A stretch of DNA of 64,000 nucleotides from CAWHQZ01 sp963831645 (GTDB lineage Bacteria; Pseudomonadota; Alphaproteobacteria; Rhizobiales; Aestuariivirgaceae): positions 310,001 to 374,000 of the forward strand of contig CAWHQZ010000023.1 of assembly GCA_963831645.1 (NCBI GenBank). The letters are read 5' to 3'. Shown piece after piece: positions 44,210 to 53,302 of this stretch. Position numbers and translations under genes: made by a program. Numbering within the stretch: position 1 is the stretch's first letter; the number at the start of each line of letters is the position of its first letter. The notes beneath the pieces are model-generated. The model was not told where the DNA came from. It saw only the letters and a list, made by a program, of their open reading frames with translations, and made no database searches.

Positions 44210-46633
44210 TCATGCCCGGGGTCGGGTGTTCTGCGGATCCCAGATCGGCTGCGGGATGATCCGGGCTCGGTGTCGCTCGCCTAACATCAGGATATCGAGT
44301 TCCTCTCCTTCCTGCGAGAGCGCGGGGTCCACGTAGGCGAACGCCAGGGACTTCATCACCGAATGCCCGAAGGCGCCTGACGTCGAGACGCCGACCAGTC
44401 GCTCGTCCTTGTAGACCGGTTCATTCCCCAGACAATCTTCGTCCGTTGTTTCGACGGCGAGGTAAACGAGCTTCATGCGCTCGCCATTTTGCTTACGGAT
44501 CAAACTTGCCTCACGCCCGATGAACGCCTCCTTGTCCAGACGGATGAAGCGTTCCATGCTGGCCTCGAACATGTCGACTTCGTTGGTGAGTTCACCGCCC
44601 CAGCTGCGATACGCCTTTTCCATGCGCAGTGAATTCATCGCATAGGTTCCGAAGAGCGTGATGCCGTGCGGTCGGCCTGCCGCCATCAGCGCATCGAATA
44701 CGACGGGCATCGAGGCCATCGGCAGGTGGATTTCCCAGCCCAGCTCACCGACATAGTTGACGCGCAAGAGCCTCGCGCCTGCGAAACCCGCTACCTGTGC
44801 TTGTCTGGCTGAGAGCCAGGGGAACTGCGCATTGGAAAGATCGGCGTCCGTCACTTCGCGGAGGACCGCGCGAGCCTGCGGACCGGCAAGCACCAGGACG
44901 TCGAATGCATCGGTCACGTCTCTGATCTCGACCGCATCGTTCGCCGCCAAACGCCAGCGAAACTGATCGAGGTCATGAAGCTGGGCGGCTGCTGCGGAAA
45001 GCACATAGAAGTCCTGCTGACCAAACCTGGTTATCGTTACCTCGCTCTCGATGAATCCGTCCGGGGTCAGGAGATGCCCGAGCGCGATGCCGCCTATCTT
45101 GGTCGGAATCCGGTTGGCGCAAATACGCTCGAGAAACGCCGCCGCATCTTTGCCGCTGATCTCGTATTTAGAGAACGTCGACAGATCCATGAGCCCCACC
45201 CCTTCGCGCACAGCCCGGGCTTCGCGGCGCACTGCTTCGAACCAGTTGGAGCGCTTGAAGGAGAACGCTTCTCCCTTGCGGCTCGTATCGTACCAGCGCG
45301 GCAGCTCCCAGCCGTTGACCTGGCTGAATTGCGCCCCCGCGCGCCTGAGCCTCTCATACAGCGATGAAGTCCGCAGGCCGCGGCCGACCTCGAGCTGCTC
45401 ACCCGGTTTGTAACAATGGTACATGTGGTGGTAGTGGGCGATCGCCAATTCAGTCGTATAGTCTTGGGTAGCCCAGTTGCCGAACCTGCGCGGGTCAAAC
45501 TCGCGCATGTTGATCTCGGCTTGGCCATGCACCATCCACTGTGCAAGATATTTTCCGGCGCCGCCCGCCTGACAAATTCCGATCGATGCCCCGCAGTGCA
45601 TCCAATGGTTTCTAGGGCCGGCAGCCGGTCCGGAAAGGTAGGCGTCGTCGGGCGTGTGGGTAATTGCTCCCGAAATAACGGATTTCAGGCCGGCCTTGCC
45701 GAACAGAGGCAGTCGTTCAGTTGCCTTCTCGAGCCACGGTGTGAGCCGGTCGAGCTCGGGCGCGATGAGCTCGCTCTCAAAGTCGCGCGGAGGCGCCTTG
45801 CCGTCCCAGCACACGTGCGCCGTTGCGGTTTCATAAGGGCCGACCAGCACCCCGTCTGTCTCTTCGCGCAGGTAGCAGTGCGCATAGGGATCGCGCACCA
45901 CCGGTAATTCCTTTTCCAGCGCAATCAGTTCCGGCACCGGCTCGGTGATCACGTAGTGGTGCAGCATGTTCGCGATGGGAACGTTATGGCCGCTCCACGA
46001 TCCTACCTCGTTGCAATAGGAGCCAGCCGAATTGACGACATGCTCGCACACGATGTTGCCACGATCGGTGATCACCTGCCATTCGCCCGACGGCAGGAGT
46101 CGGATGTCCGTTACTCGCGTCCGGCGATAAATTTCTGCGCCAAGTTTACGCGCGCCGGCCGCCATCGCGTTGGTGATATCTGCCGGCGCCACGTGACCGT
46201 CGTCGACGGTCAGGTACGCGGCCTTGACGCCAAAAGTCTCCACAAACGGGTGGAACTGCCTGATTTCATTGGGGCTGAGAATATGAGCTTCATAGCCGGC
46301 CAGTCTCGACAGGCCGTGGACATACCGAAACCAGCTCACTTCCTCGTCACTGAGGGCCAGTCGAATTCCGCCACAACCATGCCAACTGACCGCCTGACCG
46401 GTCAGCTCTTCCAGCTTCGGGTAGAGTCGGGTGCCGTACACGTGCACCTTGGTCATGTTCAGCGAGCCATTGAATTGCGGGCACTGGCCTGCGGCGTGCC
46501 AGGTGGAGCCGGATGTCAGCTCTCCCTTCTCCAGCAGCGCAATGTCGCTCCACCCTTCGAGTGCCAGGTGATAAAGCAGGCCCACGCCCATGACACCGCC
46601 GCCAACGATCACCACCCGAACATGCGACTTCAT
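44210..46633 (-). CDS. FAD-dependent dimethylglycine/sarcosine dehydrogenase-like enzyme with GcvT domain
   Basis: The 807-residue protein joins an N-terminal DAO-type flavoprotein domain (VVIVGGGVMGVGLLYHL, FAD-binding) to a C-terminal tetrahydrofolate-binding GcvT domain (from about 430, with SFKRSNWFEAVRREARAVREG and the final barrel). His46 in TSGSTWHAAG is at the position where dimethylglycine and sarcosine dehydrogenases attach FAD covalently. Likely reaction: oxidative demethylation of a methylated glycine or similar compound, passing the one-carbon unit to folate. It has no partner genes nearby. Confidence 0.87.
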   Translation of the reverse strand: MKSHVRVVIVGGGVMGVGLLYHLALEGWSDIALLEKGELTSGSTWHAAGQCPQFNGSLNMTKVHVYGTRLYPKLEELTGQAVSWHGCGGIRLALSDEEVSWFRYVHGLSRLAGYEAHILSPNEIRQFHPFVETFGVKAAYLTVDDGHVAPADITNAMAAGARKLGAEIYRRTRVTDIRLLPSGEWQVITDRGNIVCEHVVNSAGSYCNEVGSWSGHNVPIANMLHHYVITEPVPELIALEKELPVVRDPYAHCYLREETDGVLVGPYETATAHVCWDGKAPPRDFESELIAPELDRLTPWLEKATERLPLFGKAGLKSVISGAITHTPDDAYLSGPAAGPRNHWMHCGASIGICQAGGAGKYLAQWMVHGQAEINMREFDPRRFGNWATQDYTTELAIAHYHHMYHCYKPGEQLEVGRGLRTSSLYERLRRAGAQFSQVNGWELPRWYDTSRKGEAFSFKRSNWFEAVRREARAVREGVGLMDLSTFSKYEISGKDAAAFLERICANRIPTKIGGIALGHLLTPDGFIESEVTITRFGQQDFYVLSAAAAQLHDLDQFRWRLAANDAVEIRDVTDAFDVLVLAGPQARAVLREVTDADLSNAQFPWLSARQAQVAGFAGARLLRVNYVGELGWEIHLPMASMPVVFDALMAAGRPHGITLFGTYAMNSLRMEKAYRSWGGELTNEVDMFEASMERFIRLDKEAFIGREASLIRKQNGERMKLVYLAVETTDEDCLGNEPVYKDERLVGVSTSGAFGHSVMKSLAFAYVDPALSQEGEELDILMLGERHRARIIPQPIWDPQNTRPRA

Positions 46634-46856
46634 GTTTTGCTCCCTCTGCGAGCAATTCTACTCAAGCTACGTAGCTTCCCAAAGTGATCGCGGAGCTTCG
46701 GTCGGTTCTCCAGGATCCGAGCTTCGGCTTCTCGCCGGCGATACCGTTGTGGGTGTGAGGTAGCCCGAGTCGCGCGGTGATCGTAGCGGAGCATCTCGCG
46801 GGGGGTCAAAAGATTCACTTTATGGCGGCCGAGAATCGCATAATGAATCAGCCCCT

Positions 46857-46961
46857 ATGAGTGAGCGCACTTGGCCCCGCGTCATACTGGCCCTGATTGC
46901 AGTCATGCTTGCTCTGGCTACGCTGACCGAAGTCGCGGTGGTTGCCGGAAGTCTCGACTGA
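46857..46961 (+). CDS. Possible 34-residue single-span membrane miniprotein
   Basis: A 34-codon frame starts at the ATG at 46857. It has a short basic/polar head (MSERTWPR), one hydrophobic helix of about 22 residues (VILALIAVMLALATLTEVAVVAG) and a short end SLD. A five-codon frame ATG-AAT-CAG-CCC-CTA ends in a TGA overlapping this ATG. No strong ribosome-binding site is visible. The composition looks protein-like, but no family is recognised and the rest of the 46634-47143 gap holds no other candidate. Confidence 0.35.
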   Translation: MSERTWPRVILALIAVMLALATLTEVAVVAGSLD

Positions 46962-47100
46962 AAACCTTGAGGCCTTCTTGGAGCTTCGCAAGGGCTTGTC
47001 AACCCGCTGTTGAGTATCGCCAAGAGCCACTTGATCGCGGTTCTGCCGACCAAGCCGCCGGCAAAGCAGGGAAGATTGTGTCTGGCCAAACAGTCGTTCT

Positions 47101-47118
47101 GCTGACAATATGCTGACA
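47101..47118. promoter_or_regulatory. Direct repeat upstream of the YafY-type regulator
   Basis: GCTGACA occurs at 47101-47107 and 47112-47118, spaced 11 bases (one helical turn) apart, about 25 bases before the regulator ATG. This geometry fits an autoregulatory operator, but there is no other evidence. Confidence 0.25.
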
Positions 47119-47143
47119 GCATTGTGTGAGCAGGTGGCAGACA

Positions 47144-47956
47144 ATGTCGTCCATGAGAAGAGCCGATCGCCTCTTGCGGTTGATTCAGGTGCTCCGGCGC
47201 GCCCGCGGGCCGGTGACGGCGGCAAAGATCGCCGGTGAGCTCGAGGTGACGGTGCGCACTGTGTACCGCGATGTTGCTTCGCTCATAGGCAACCGTGTGC
47301 CGGTTTTGGGCGAGGCGGGCGTCGGATATGTGCTCGGCGAGGGTTTTGACCTGCCGCCACTCATGTTCACACCAGATGAGCTCGAGGCCTTGATGCTCGG
47401 GGCGCGCATCGTGCAGCAGCGGGGCGACCCGTCGCTTTCAAACGCCGCCGTAGACGCAGTAGCGAAAATTGCCGCCGTCGTACCAAAGCCGTTGCGGCCT
47501 GTTCTCCTCGACGCGCCGCTGATGCCGCCGACCTGCAATCGACCGCTGGTCGAACGGATCGATGCTGCTCTGATTCGCAAAGCGCTGCGCGAACAGCGCA
47601 AACTTCACATCTCCTACGAGGACGAGAAAGCAGCCAAGACTGAGCGCATTGTCTGGCCAATCGCCCTCGGATACCTCGAGGACCGTCGATTGCTCGTTGC
47701 CTGGTGTGAATTGCGTCAGGCGTTCCGACATTTCCGCACCGACAGAATCGACTCGGCCTCCGTCCTCGCGGCGCGGTTGCCCGAGCATCGCGACCGGCTG
47801 TTCAAGCGTTGGTGGGAGCAGGGGAGGCTGGTCTATCCCGTCGCGGCCGGCGAAAGGAGTGGCGCGCCGGCGGTCGCCGCCTCGAACTTATATATCACGC
47901 GCTCACCTGCGAACTCGAACTTTCCGGCAGCGAGCCACCCCAGCGCCCGCGGGTAG
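47144..47956 (+). CDS. YafY-type HTH/WYL transcriptional regulator with an unusual C-terminal extension
   Basis: The N-terminal 70 residues form a DeoR/HTH_11-type helix-turn-helix (RRADRLLRLIQVLRRARGPVTAAKIAGEL) and the middle is a WYL-type ligand or nucleotide sensing domain. The family normally ends shortly after RLFKRWWEQ; here about 40 low-similarity residues follow, read from DNA antisense to the purN 3' end. The stop may have been lost. The ATG at 47144 is preferred over the GTG at 47126. Confidence 0.8.
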   Translation: MSSMRRADRLLRLIQVLRRARGPVTAAKIAGELEVTVRTVYRDVASLIGNRVPVLGEAGVGYVLGEGFDLPPLMFTPDELEALMLGARIVQQRGDPSLSNAAVDAVAKIAAVVPKPLRPVLLDAPLMPPTCNRPLVERIDAALIRKALREQRKLHISYEDEKAAKTERIVWPIALGYLEDRRLLVAWCELRQAFRHFRTDRIDSASVLAARLPEHRDRLFKRWWEQGRLVYPVAAGERSGAPAVAASNLYITRSPANSNFPAASHPSARG

Positions 47957-48489
47957 ATCAAGTGCTCCGCCTGCAGGACGCGTGCCGCCAGTGTGCCGGG
48001 GGTGTCGTCGGCGAGCACCGGGACGGCGGCTTGCGCGACAATAGGTCCATCGTCGACCGCAGGGCGGACAATGTGAACCGTACACCCGTGAATTCTTACG
48101 CCATCGGCGAGTGCCCGCTCATGTGTATGTAGTCCGCGGTAAGACGGTAGAAGCGAGGGATGAATGTTGAGAATGCGATCGCGCCAGTCGTTGATGAATT
48201 CCTTCGTCAGCAAGCGCATGAAACCGGCGCATGCGATGTATTCGACGCCGCGTGAGCGCAGTTGCCGGTTCAGCTGATTTTCGAACGCCTCGCGGCTGGC
48301 GAATTTGGAACTATCGATCGTGATTGCCTCTACGCCGAGCGCACCGGCGATGCCAAGCCCCGAAGCCCCAGGTCGGTTTGAAATGACGGTTGCGATTTCA
48401 GCCGGGTAAGCCGGCTTCCTCGTCGCATGGATCAGCGCCTCCATGTTCGAGCCACGCCCTGATATGAGAACGCCAACCCGCCGGCGCAT
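47833..48489 (-). CDS. purN: PurN, phosphoribosylglycinamide formyltransferase
   Basis: The enzyme adds a formyl group from formyl-tetrahydrofolate to GAR in purine synthesis. Catalytic residues are visible in NIHPSLLPSYRGLHTHERAL (Asn and His) and VDDGPIVAQ (Asp). The 218-residue length is normal. It lies 11 bases downstream of purM on the same strand, and its 3' end overlaps the opposing regulator by 124 bases. Confidence 0.94.
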   Translation of the reverse strand: MRRRVGVLISGRGSNMEALIHATRKPAYPAEIATVISNRPGASGLGIAGALGVEAITIDSSKFASREAFENQLNRQLRSRGVEYIACAGFMRLLTKEFINDWRDRILNIHPSLLPSYRGLHTHERALADGVRIHGCTVHIVRPAVDDGPIVAQAAVPVLADDTPGTLAARVLQAEHLIYPRALGWLAAGKFEFAGERVIYKFEAATAGAPLLSPAATG

Positions 48490-48500
48490 GTGGCGTGCTT

Positions 48501-49580
48501 CTAGAGTGGCAAGCTGTTGCGGAACAGGACCTGCTCCGCTTGTTCGGCGCGCCGGACAATTCGGCCCAGGTTCGAAACTCCCAGCCCCTCGGCGGCGAAC
48601 AGCGAGCTGAGCAACCCCGCGTCATCGGCTCCGGCGATGACCACCATGCCGACGCCGCAATTGAACGTCCTGAGCATTTCGCGCTCGCTGATTCCGCCGG
48701 CCCGGGCGAGCCAGCCGAACAACGCCGGACAGCGAAACTTTGCAAGATTGATATCCGCTGCCAGCCCGGGCGGCAGCACGCGCGGAATGTTTTCGATGAA
48801 GCCGCCGCCGGTAATGTGGGCAAGCGCTTTGACGCCGTTCGAAATGCCGAGCGCTTTGAGCAGCGGCCTCACATAGATGATCGTCGGAGTGAGCAGGATG
48901 TCGGCAAGGCTCCTGGTTGGCTCAAACGGCGCCGGTTCATCGTATCGAGCACCTTTGACTTCGACGAGGTGGCGAATCAGGGAATAGCCGTTTGAATGAG
49001 CGCCTGACGAGGCGAGACCCAGCACGGCGTCTCCCGGGCATACGTCGATGCGGGGCAAAATGCGCCCTCGCTCGACCGCACCGACAGCGAAGCCTGCCAG
49101 GTCGAGGTCGCCATCCCTGTACATCCCCGGCATTTCCGCCGTCTCTCCGCCAACCAGTGCTGCGCCCGATTGTCGGCATCCTTCGGCGATACCCGCAATC
49201 ACCTTGCAAGCCTCCTGGACGTCGAGCTTACCGCAGGCAAAGTAATCCAGGAAAAACAGCGGCTCAGCCCCCTGAACCACGAGGTCGTTGACCGACATGG
49301 CAACAAGGTCGATGCCGATTGTCTCAAGCTTTTGCGCATCAATGGCCACTTTCAGCTTTGTCCCGACCCCGTCGCTGGCAGCCACCAGAATGGGATCACG
49401 GAAACCGCATGCCGCGAGATCGAACAGGCCGCCGAACCCCCCGAGCGTGGCATCGCTTCCGGGCCGGCGTGTTGAGCGCGCCAATGGCTTGATTGCCTCG
49501 ACGAGGGCATTGCCGGCAGCGATATCGACGCCCGACTGCCTGTACGAGCTGATCGGTGGATCTTGTGCTGGTTTCGCCAT
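48501..49580 (-). CDS. purM: PurM, phosphoribosylaminoimidazole synthetase (AIR synthetase)
   Basis: PurM closes the imidazole ring from FGAM with ATP. Family motifs include DGVGTKLKVA, GIDLVAMSVNDLVVQGA, GGETAEMPGMY and GLASSGAHSNGYSLIR. The ATG at 49580 (MAKPAQDPPISSYRQSGVDI) gives 359 residues; the frame is open to 49637 but the extra 19 residues are not conserved. It is divergently oriented from the DUF2066 gene. Confidence 0.95.
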   Translation of the reverse strand: MAKPAQDPPISSYRQSGVDIAAGNALVEAIKPLARSTRRPGSDATLGGFGGLFDLAACGFRDPILVAASDGVGTKLKVAIDAQKLETIGIDLVAMSVNDLVVQGAEPLFFLDYFACGKLDVQEACKVIAGIAEGCRQSGAALVGGETAEMPGMYRDGDLDLAGFAVGAVERGRILPRIDVCPGDAVLGLASSGAHSNGYSLIRHLVEVKGARYDEPAPFEPTRSLADILLTPTIIYVRPLLKALGISNGVKALAHITGGGFIENIPRVLPPGLAADINLAKFRCPALFGWLARAGGISEREMLRTFNCGVGMVVIAGADDAGLLSSLFAAEGLGVSNLGRIVRRAEQAEQVLFRNSLPL

Positions 49581-49731
49581 GCCGCTAGGTTGCCGCCCGA
49601 TTGCGGCGGTTGCCTGCCGTTGTGGTTGGCTTGTCACAATGACGCAAGAAAAATCGCATCGGCGATCGTCTGGCCAGCAGGTCTCGCCACCAAATCCTCG
49701 CGTCGGCTAGGGAGCTTGAGTAGGAGCGGCG

Positions 49732-50817
49732 ATGAATATTCCCTGCCTAAGCCTGTGTGGTGCACTTGCGGGCCTGCTCTTGCTTTGTTTCCCGCCGGTA
49801 GAAGTCCGCGCACAGCAAGGCAGCCTCTACACGGTATCCAATGTCGATGTTGATGTTACCGACAAGGATGCTTCCACCGCAAAGCTCAAGGCGATATCGG
49901 AAGCCCAGGTCAAGGCCTTCGCCATTCTGGCGGCGCGCCTCGGCGGGCCGGACGCTGCAAGCGCTATCGAGTATCTCGAGGCAGCCGAGATCGGTCGCAT
50001 GATGGCGAGTTTATCCATTCAGAGCGAGAAGTCGGGGCCGGGAAGGTATATCGGCAGGCTGTCAGTGAGCTTTCTTTCGGCAAAGGTGCGTGAAACCTTC
50101 TCCAAACTGGGTCTGGAGATCTCGGAAGATCGCGCACCCAGGATTGTCATCCTTCCGGTGTGGAACGGCGGTGGCGTCCCGTCTGCCTGGGAGGACAATC
50201 CCTGGCGTAAAGCCTGGCTTGATCTCAACGTCGAGAGCGATCTGGTTCCCATCATCGTTCCCCTGGGTGATCTCGATGACAGCAGGGCCATCAGCGCCGA
50301 AGAGGCATTGCGTGGCAACGAGATCAAGCTTGAATCGTTGAAGATTCGCTACGAGGCCGAGGCGATTCTGGTGGCCTTTGCCGAGCCGATTGGCGAAAAC
50401 AGTATTCGCGCCGTGATGAGCGGGCAGTCGCCGCTGGGCATCATGTCGTTCGACAAGGTTTATGAAGCTCAAGCCGGAGGACATGAGGCAGCAGCGGCGA
50501 TCGCCGCCCAGCGATTTGTTGCCGTCATCAATGACAAATGGAAGCAGGGCCAGTCACTCTCTCGCGCGGCCGTTAATCCTTCTCGCGTCCTCGAGATTGC
50601 GGTTCCGTTCAAGTCAGCCGCACAGTGGAACTCAATTCGAGCCCAACTGCTGTCCGTGCAGGGCGTTTCGGGTGTCGATGTCACGACGATTTCCGCAGGC
50701 GGCGCTCGCATCCGGCTTTCGATCTCCTCGGGCGTTAATGAATTTCAGCAGGCGTTGGCCATCGTCGGCATGAGACTGGTGGACATGAGGGGGGCTCTGG
50801 TGCTCCAGCCGCTTTGA
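49732..50817 (+). CDS. DUF2066 family secreted protein
   Basis: The 361-residue protein has a signal peptide (to about 27) and a DUF2066 N-terminal domain recognisable from VDVTDKDASTAKLKAISEAQVKAFAILAARLGG. A second domain covers about 140-275. The function of the family is unknown; it commonly sits directly upstream of a PgsA-like, PerM and hdaA cluster, as here. It is probably exported to the periplasm. Confidence 0.75.
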   Translation: MNIPCLSLCGALAGLLLLCFPPVEVRAQQGSLYTVSNVDVDVTDKDASTAKLKAISEAQVKAFAILAARLGGPDAASAIEYLEAAEIGRMMASLSIQSEKSGPGRYIGRLSVSFLSAKVRETFSKLGLEISEDRAPRIVILPVWNGGGVPSAWEDNPWRKAWLDLNVESDLVPIIVPLGDLDDSRAISAEEALRGNEIKLESLKIRYEAEAILVAFAEPIGENSIRAVMSGQSPLGIMSFDKVYEAQAGGHEAAAAIAAQRFVAVINDKWKQGQSLSRAAVNPSRVLEIAVPFKSAAQWNSIRAQLLSVQGVSGVDVTTISAGGARIRLSISSGVNEFQQALAIVGMRLVDMRGALVLQPL

Positions 50818-50844
50818 TGGCGACAGCTCGCGACTGATCTCGTC

Positions 50845-51393
50845 ATGAGCGTCCCAAACATAATCACGATTGCCCGCATACTGGCTGTTCCGCTTACCAT
50901 CTGGTTGATCGTTACCAGCCGTTACAGCCTGGCATTCTGGATTTTCATTGCTGCCGGGATCAGCGATGGCGTAGACGGTTTCATTGCCAAGCGGTTTCAA
51001 CAAGCGACCGAGCTCGGCAGTTACCTTGATCCGCTCGCCGACAAGTTGCTGCTGGTGAGCATTTACCTGTCGCTGGGGCTTGCAGACCTTGTCCCGGCTT
51101 GGTTGGTTATCCTCATCGTCAGCCGCGACGTACTGATTATCGGCGGAGTGATGCTCGCGTGGGTAGTCGAAAAGCCCGTCAGCCTGAAGCCTCTTGCCTT
51201 GAGCAAGATCAACACTGCCGGTCAAATCGTTCTCGCCGGTTTTATCCTTGCCGCCCTAGGCTTCGGCGTTGTGAATGAAAACCTGCTTGTGGCAGGTTAT
51301 TATCTTGTCGCGGCGCTGACCGTGATCTCGGGCGCTCAGTATCTGCGCTTCTGGGCCCGCCACATGGCCAATGGCTCGCAATCGTCACTGTGA
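50845..51393 (+). CDS. CDP-alcohol phosphatidyltransferase (PgsA-like)
   Basis: The 182-residue membrane enzyme has the CDP-alcohol motif in the form DGVDGFIAKRFQQATELGSYLDPLADK; the usual AR is AK here, but all acidic metal-binding residues are kept. It likely makes phosphatidylglycerophosphate or a related headgroup lipid. Four to five membrane segments are visible. It lies between the DUF2066 and PerM-like genes. Confidence 0.85.
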   Translation: MSVPNIITIARILAVPLTIWLIVTSRYSLAFWIFIAAGISDGVDGFIAKRFQQATELGSYLDPLADKLLLVSIYLSLGLADLVPAWLVILIVSRDVLIIGGVMLAWVVEKPVSLKPLALSKINTAGQIVLAGFILAALGFGVVNENLLVAGYYLVAALTVISGAQYLRFWARHMANGSQSSL

Positions 51394-51401
51394 GGCCAAG
51401 C

Positions 51402-52481
51402 ATGACATTGCAGCGGCAATTCCTGTTCTGGGCCGGCGCCCTTATCCTGCTGGTGCTGGGCCTCTGGCTCCTGCGCGAGATTCTTCTGCCATTCATCGCC
51501 GGCCTCGTCCTTGCTTACATTCTCGATCCGCTGGCCGACGCGCTGGAAAGAGTGGGACTACCCAAAGTCGCGGCAACCTTGCTGATCCTCGGGATAACCA
51601 TTCTCATCCTCGTCGTGGCACTCGTCTTGGTTGCCCCGATCCTGGCCGACCAGGTCGGCAAGTTTGCTGCCAATCTGCCGCCAACGTTGACCGCCCTGGT
51701 CACACGTTTCAATGAACTGGCGCCGGCGTGGTTCAAGGATATGGTGGCTCGCTCGGGTACCAACCTGCCGGCCTCGATGACCGATATTGCAGGCAAAGCG
51801 GCAGGATGGATCGGCAGCCTGCTGGCTTCCATCCTGTCGGGCGGCTTGGCGCTTCTCAATCTTTTCTCGCTGCTGGTCGTCACTCCAGTCGTCGCGTTCT
51901 ACCTGTTGACCGACTGGGACCGCCTTGTGCAGCAGGTAGATCAGTGGCTGCCACGCCCGCATGTCGAGACCATTCGCGGGATCGCGAGTGACATTGACGC
52001 AGCGATGGCCGGTTTTGTCCGTGGTCAGGGTGCCGTTTGCCTGTTCTTGGCCGTGTTCTACGCCATCGGCCTCACCATCGCCGGATTGAACTTCGGCCTG
52101 CTCATCGGCGTGGGTGCGGGCCTCTTGAACTTCATCCCCTTCGTTGGATCGCTTACCGGCGGGCTTGTATCGGTCTGCATGGCGCTCGCGCAATTCTGGC
52201 CCGATTGGATATCAGTGCTCGTGGTAGCGGCCATCTTCGTTGCCGGGCAGTTCATCGAAGGTAACTTCCTGTCGCCGAAACTTGTCGGTGACCGGGTCGG
52301 ACTCCATCCCGTTTGGCTGATGTTCTCGCTGTTCGCCTTTGGCTACGTGTTTGGATTCGTAGGCCTGCTGCTCGCCGTGCCGTTGGCGGCTGCAACCGGC
52401 GTACTTACCCGCTTCGCGCTGCAAAAATACCTTGCAAGTCCGCTCTATCAGGGCGTCGATGCTGCCCGCAAGCGCCCATGA
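51402..52481 (+). CDS. PerM/AI-2E-family permease-like membrane protein
   Basis: The 359-residue protein begins with membrane helices around LLREILLPFIAGLVLAYILDPLAD, has a large loop in the middle and ends with the conserved GNFLSPKLVGDRVGLHPVW region of the AI-2E transporter (TqsA/PerM) family. The transported compound is not known for this clade. A GTG start at 51390 would overlap the preceding gene by four bases; the ATG at 51402 is preferred. Confidence 0.87.
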   Translation: MTLQRQFLFWAGALILLVLGLWLLREILLPFIAGLVLAYILDPLADALERVGLPKVAATLLILGITILILVVALVLVAPILADQVGKFAANLPPTLTALVTRFNELAPAWFKDMVARSGTNLPASMTDIAGKAAGWIGSLLASILSGGLALLNLFSLLVVTPVVAFYLLTDWDRLVQQVDQWLPRPHVETIRGIASDIDAAMAGFVRGQGAVCLFLAVFYAIGLTIAGLNFGLLIGVGAGLLNFIPFVGSLTGGLVSVCMALAQFWPDWISVLVVAAIFVAGQFIEGNFLSPKLVGDRVGLHPVWLMFSLFAFGYVFGFVGLLLAVPLAAATGVLTRFALQKYLASPLYQGVDAARKRP

Positions 52482-53203
52482 CCCGCACCAAGCGATCGCC
52501 GCCTGCCGACCGGCAACTTGTGTTCGATTTGCCGCTGCGTCCCGCCTTCGGCAAGGAAGACTTTCTCGTCACCGCGTCCAACGCTCAGGCCGTGGCCCTC
52601 GTCGACCGCTGGCCTGACTGGCTGAACCCGGCGCTGGTTCTGCTGGGTGGCGCAGGGTGTGGTAAGACCCACCTCGCGGAGGTCTGGCGCGCAAGGTCGG
52701 GCGCACACCTCTGCCGCGCTGATGCAGTCTGCGTCGAGAGCGTCCCGCGATTGCTTGCCAAGCGTGCCCTGGTGATCGAAGACGCTCCGGGAAACGCGCC
52801 GGATGAGAAGGCGCTGTTTCATCTCCTCAATGCTGCTCGCGAGGCGGGAGGTAGCGTACTAATTGCCTCGCGACTTCATCCCCTTGCGTGGAACCTCCGG
52901 CTAAAGGATCTCATCTCACGGCTCAAGGCCATCCCCGTCGCTAAGCTGGATGAGCCCGACGACGAACTGTTGCGGGGGCTTCTGGTCAAGCTGTTCGGTG
53001 ACCGGCAGATCGCCGTCACGGAACCGGTCTTGAGTTATATGGTTACCCGTATGGAGCGTTCTGCCGCTGCCGTCCGCCGGCTCGTCGCCGCCATCGATTT
53101 GACCTCTCTCGAGCACAAAACGCCGGTTACCCGCCATCTTGCAGCGCGCGTGATACGTGAACTCGAAGGGGCCGGACCGTTGTTTCGCGAACAGGATTGT
53201 TAA
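52478..53203 (+). CDS. hdaA: HdaA, DnaA-related regulatory inactivator
   Basis: The 241-residue protein is an AAA+ ATPase similar to DnaA domain III but without the DNA-binding domain. The Walker A motif GGAGCGKTH and the start QLVFDLPLRPAFGKEDFLV are typical of Hda/HdaA. With the beta clamp it stimulates ATP hydrolysis by DnaA to prevent re-initiation. QLVFDL near the N terminus resembles a beta-clamp binding motif. The ATG overlaps the end of the PerM-like gene. Confidence 0.88.
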   Translation: MTRTKRSPPADRQLVFDLPLRPAFGKEDFLVTASNAQAVALVDRWPDWLNPALVLLGGAGCGKTHLAEVWRARSGAHLCRADAVCVESVPRLLAKRALVIEDAPGNAPDEKALFHLLNAAREAGGSVLIASRLHPLAWNLRLKDLISRLKAIPVAKLDEPDDELLRGLLVKLFGDRQIAVTEPVLSYMVTRMERSAAAVRRLVAAIDLTSLEHKTPVTRHLAARVIRELEGAGPLFREQDC

Positions 53204-53302
53204 GACGCTTGGCTCGAAACAGCCTGCCAGGTGCTGACAGCGAGCTTCATCCGTTGGTCATCAAGTCGTAATATACCGAACCTGGCAACCTCGGGCGAAA
53301 TC

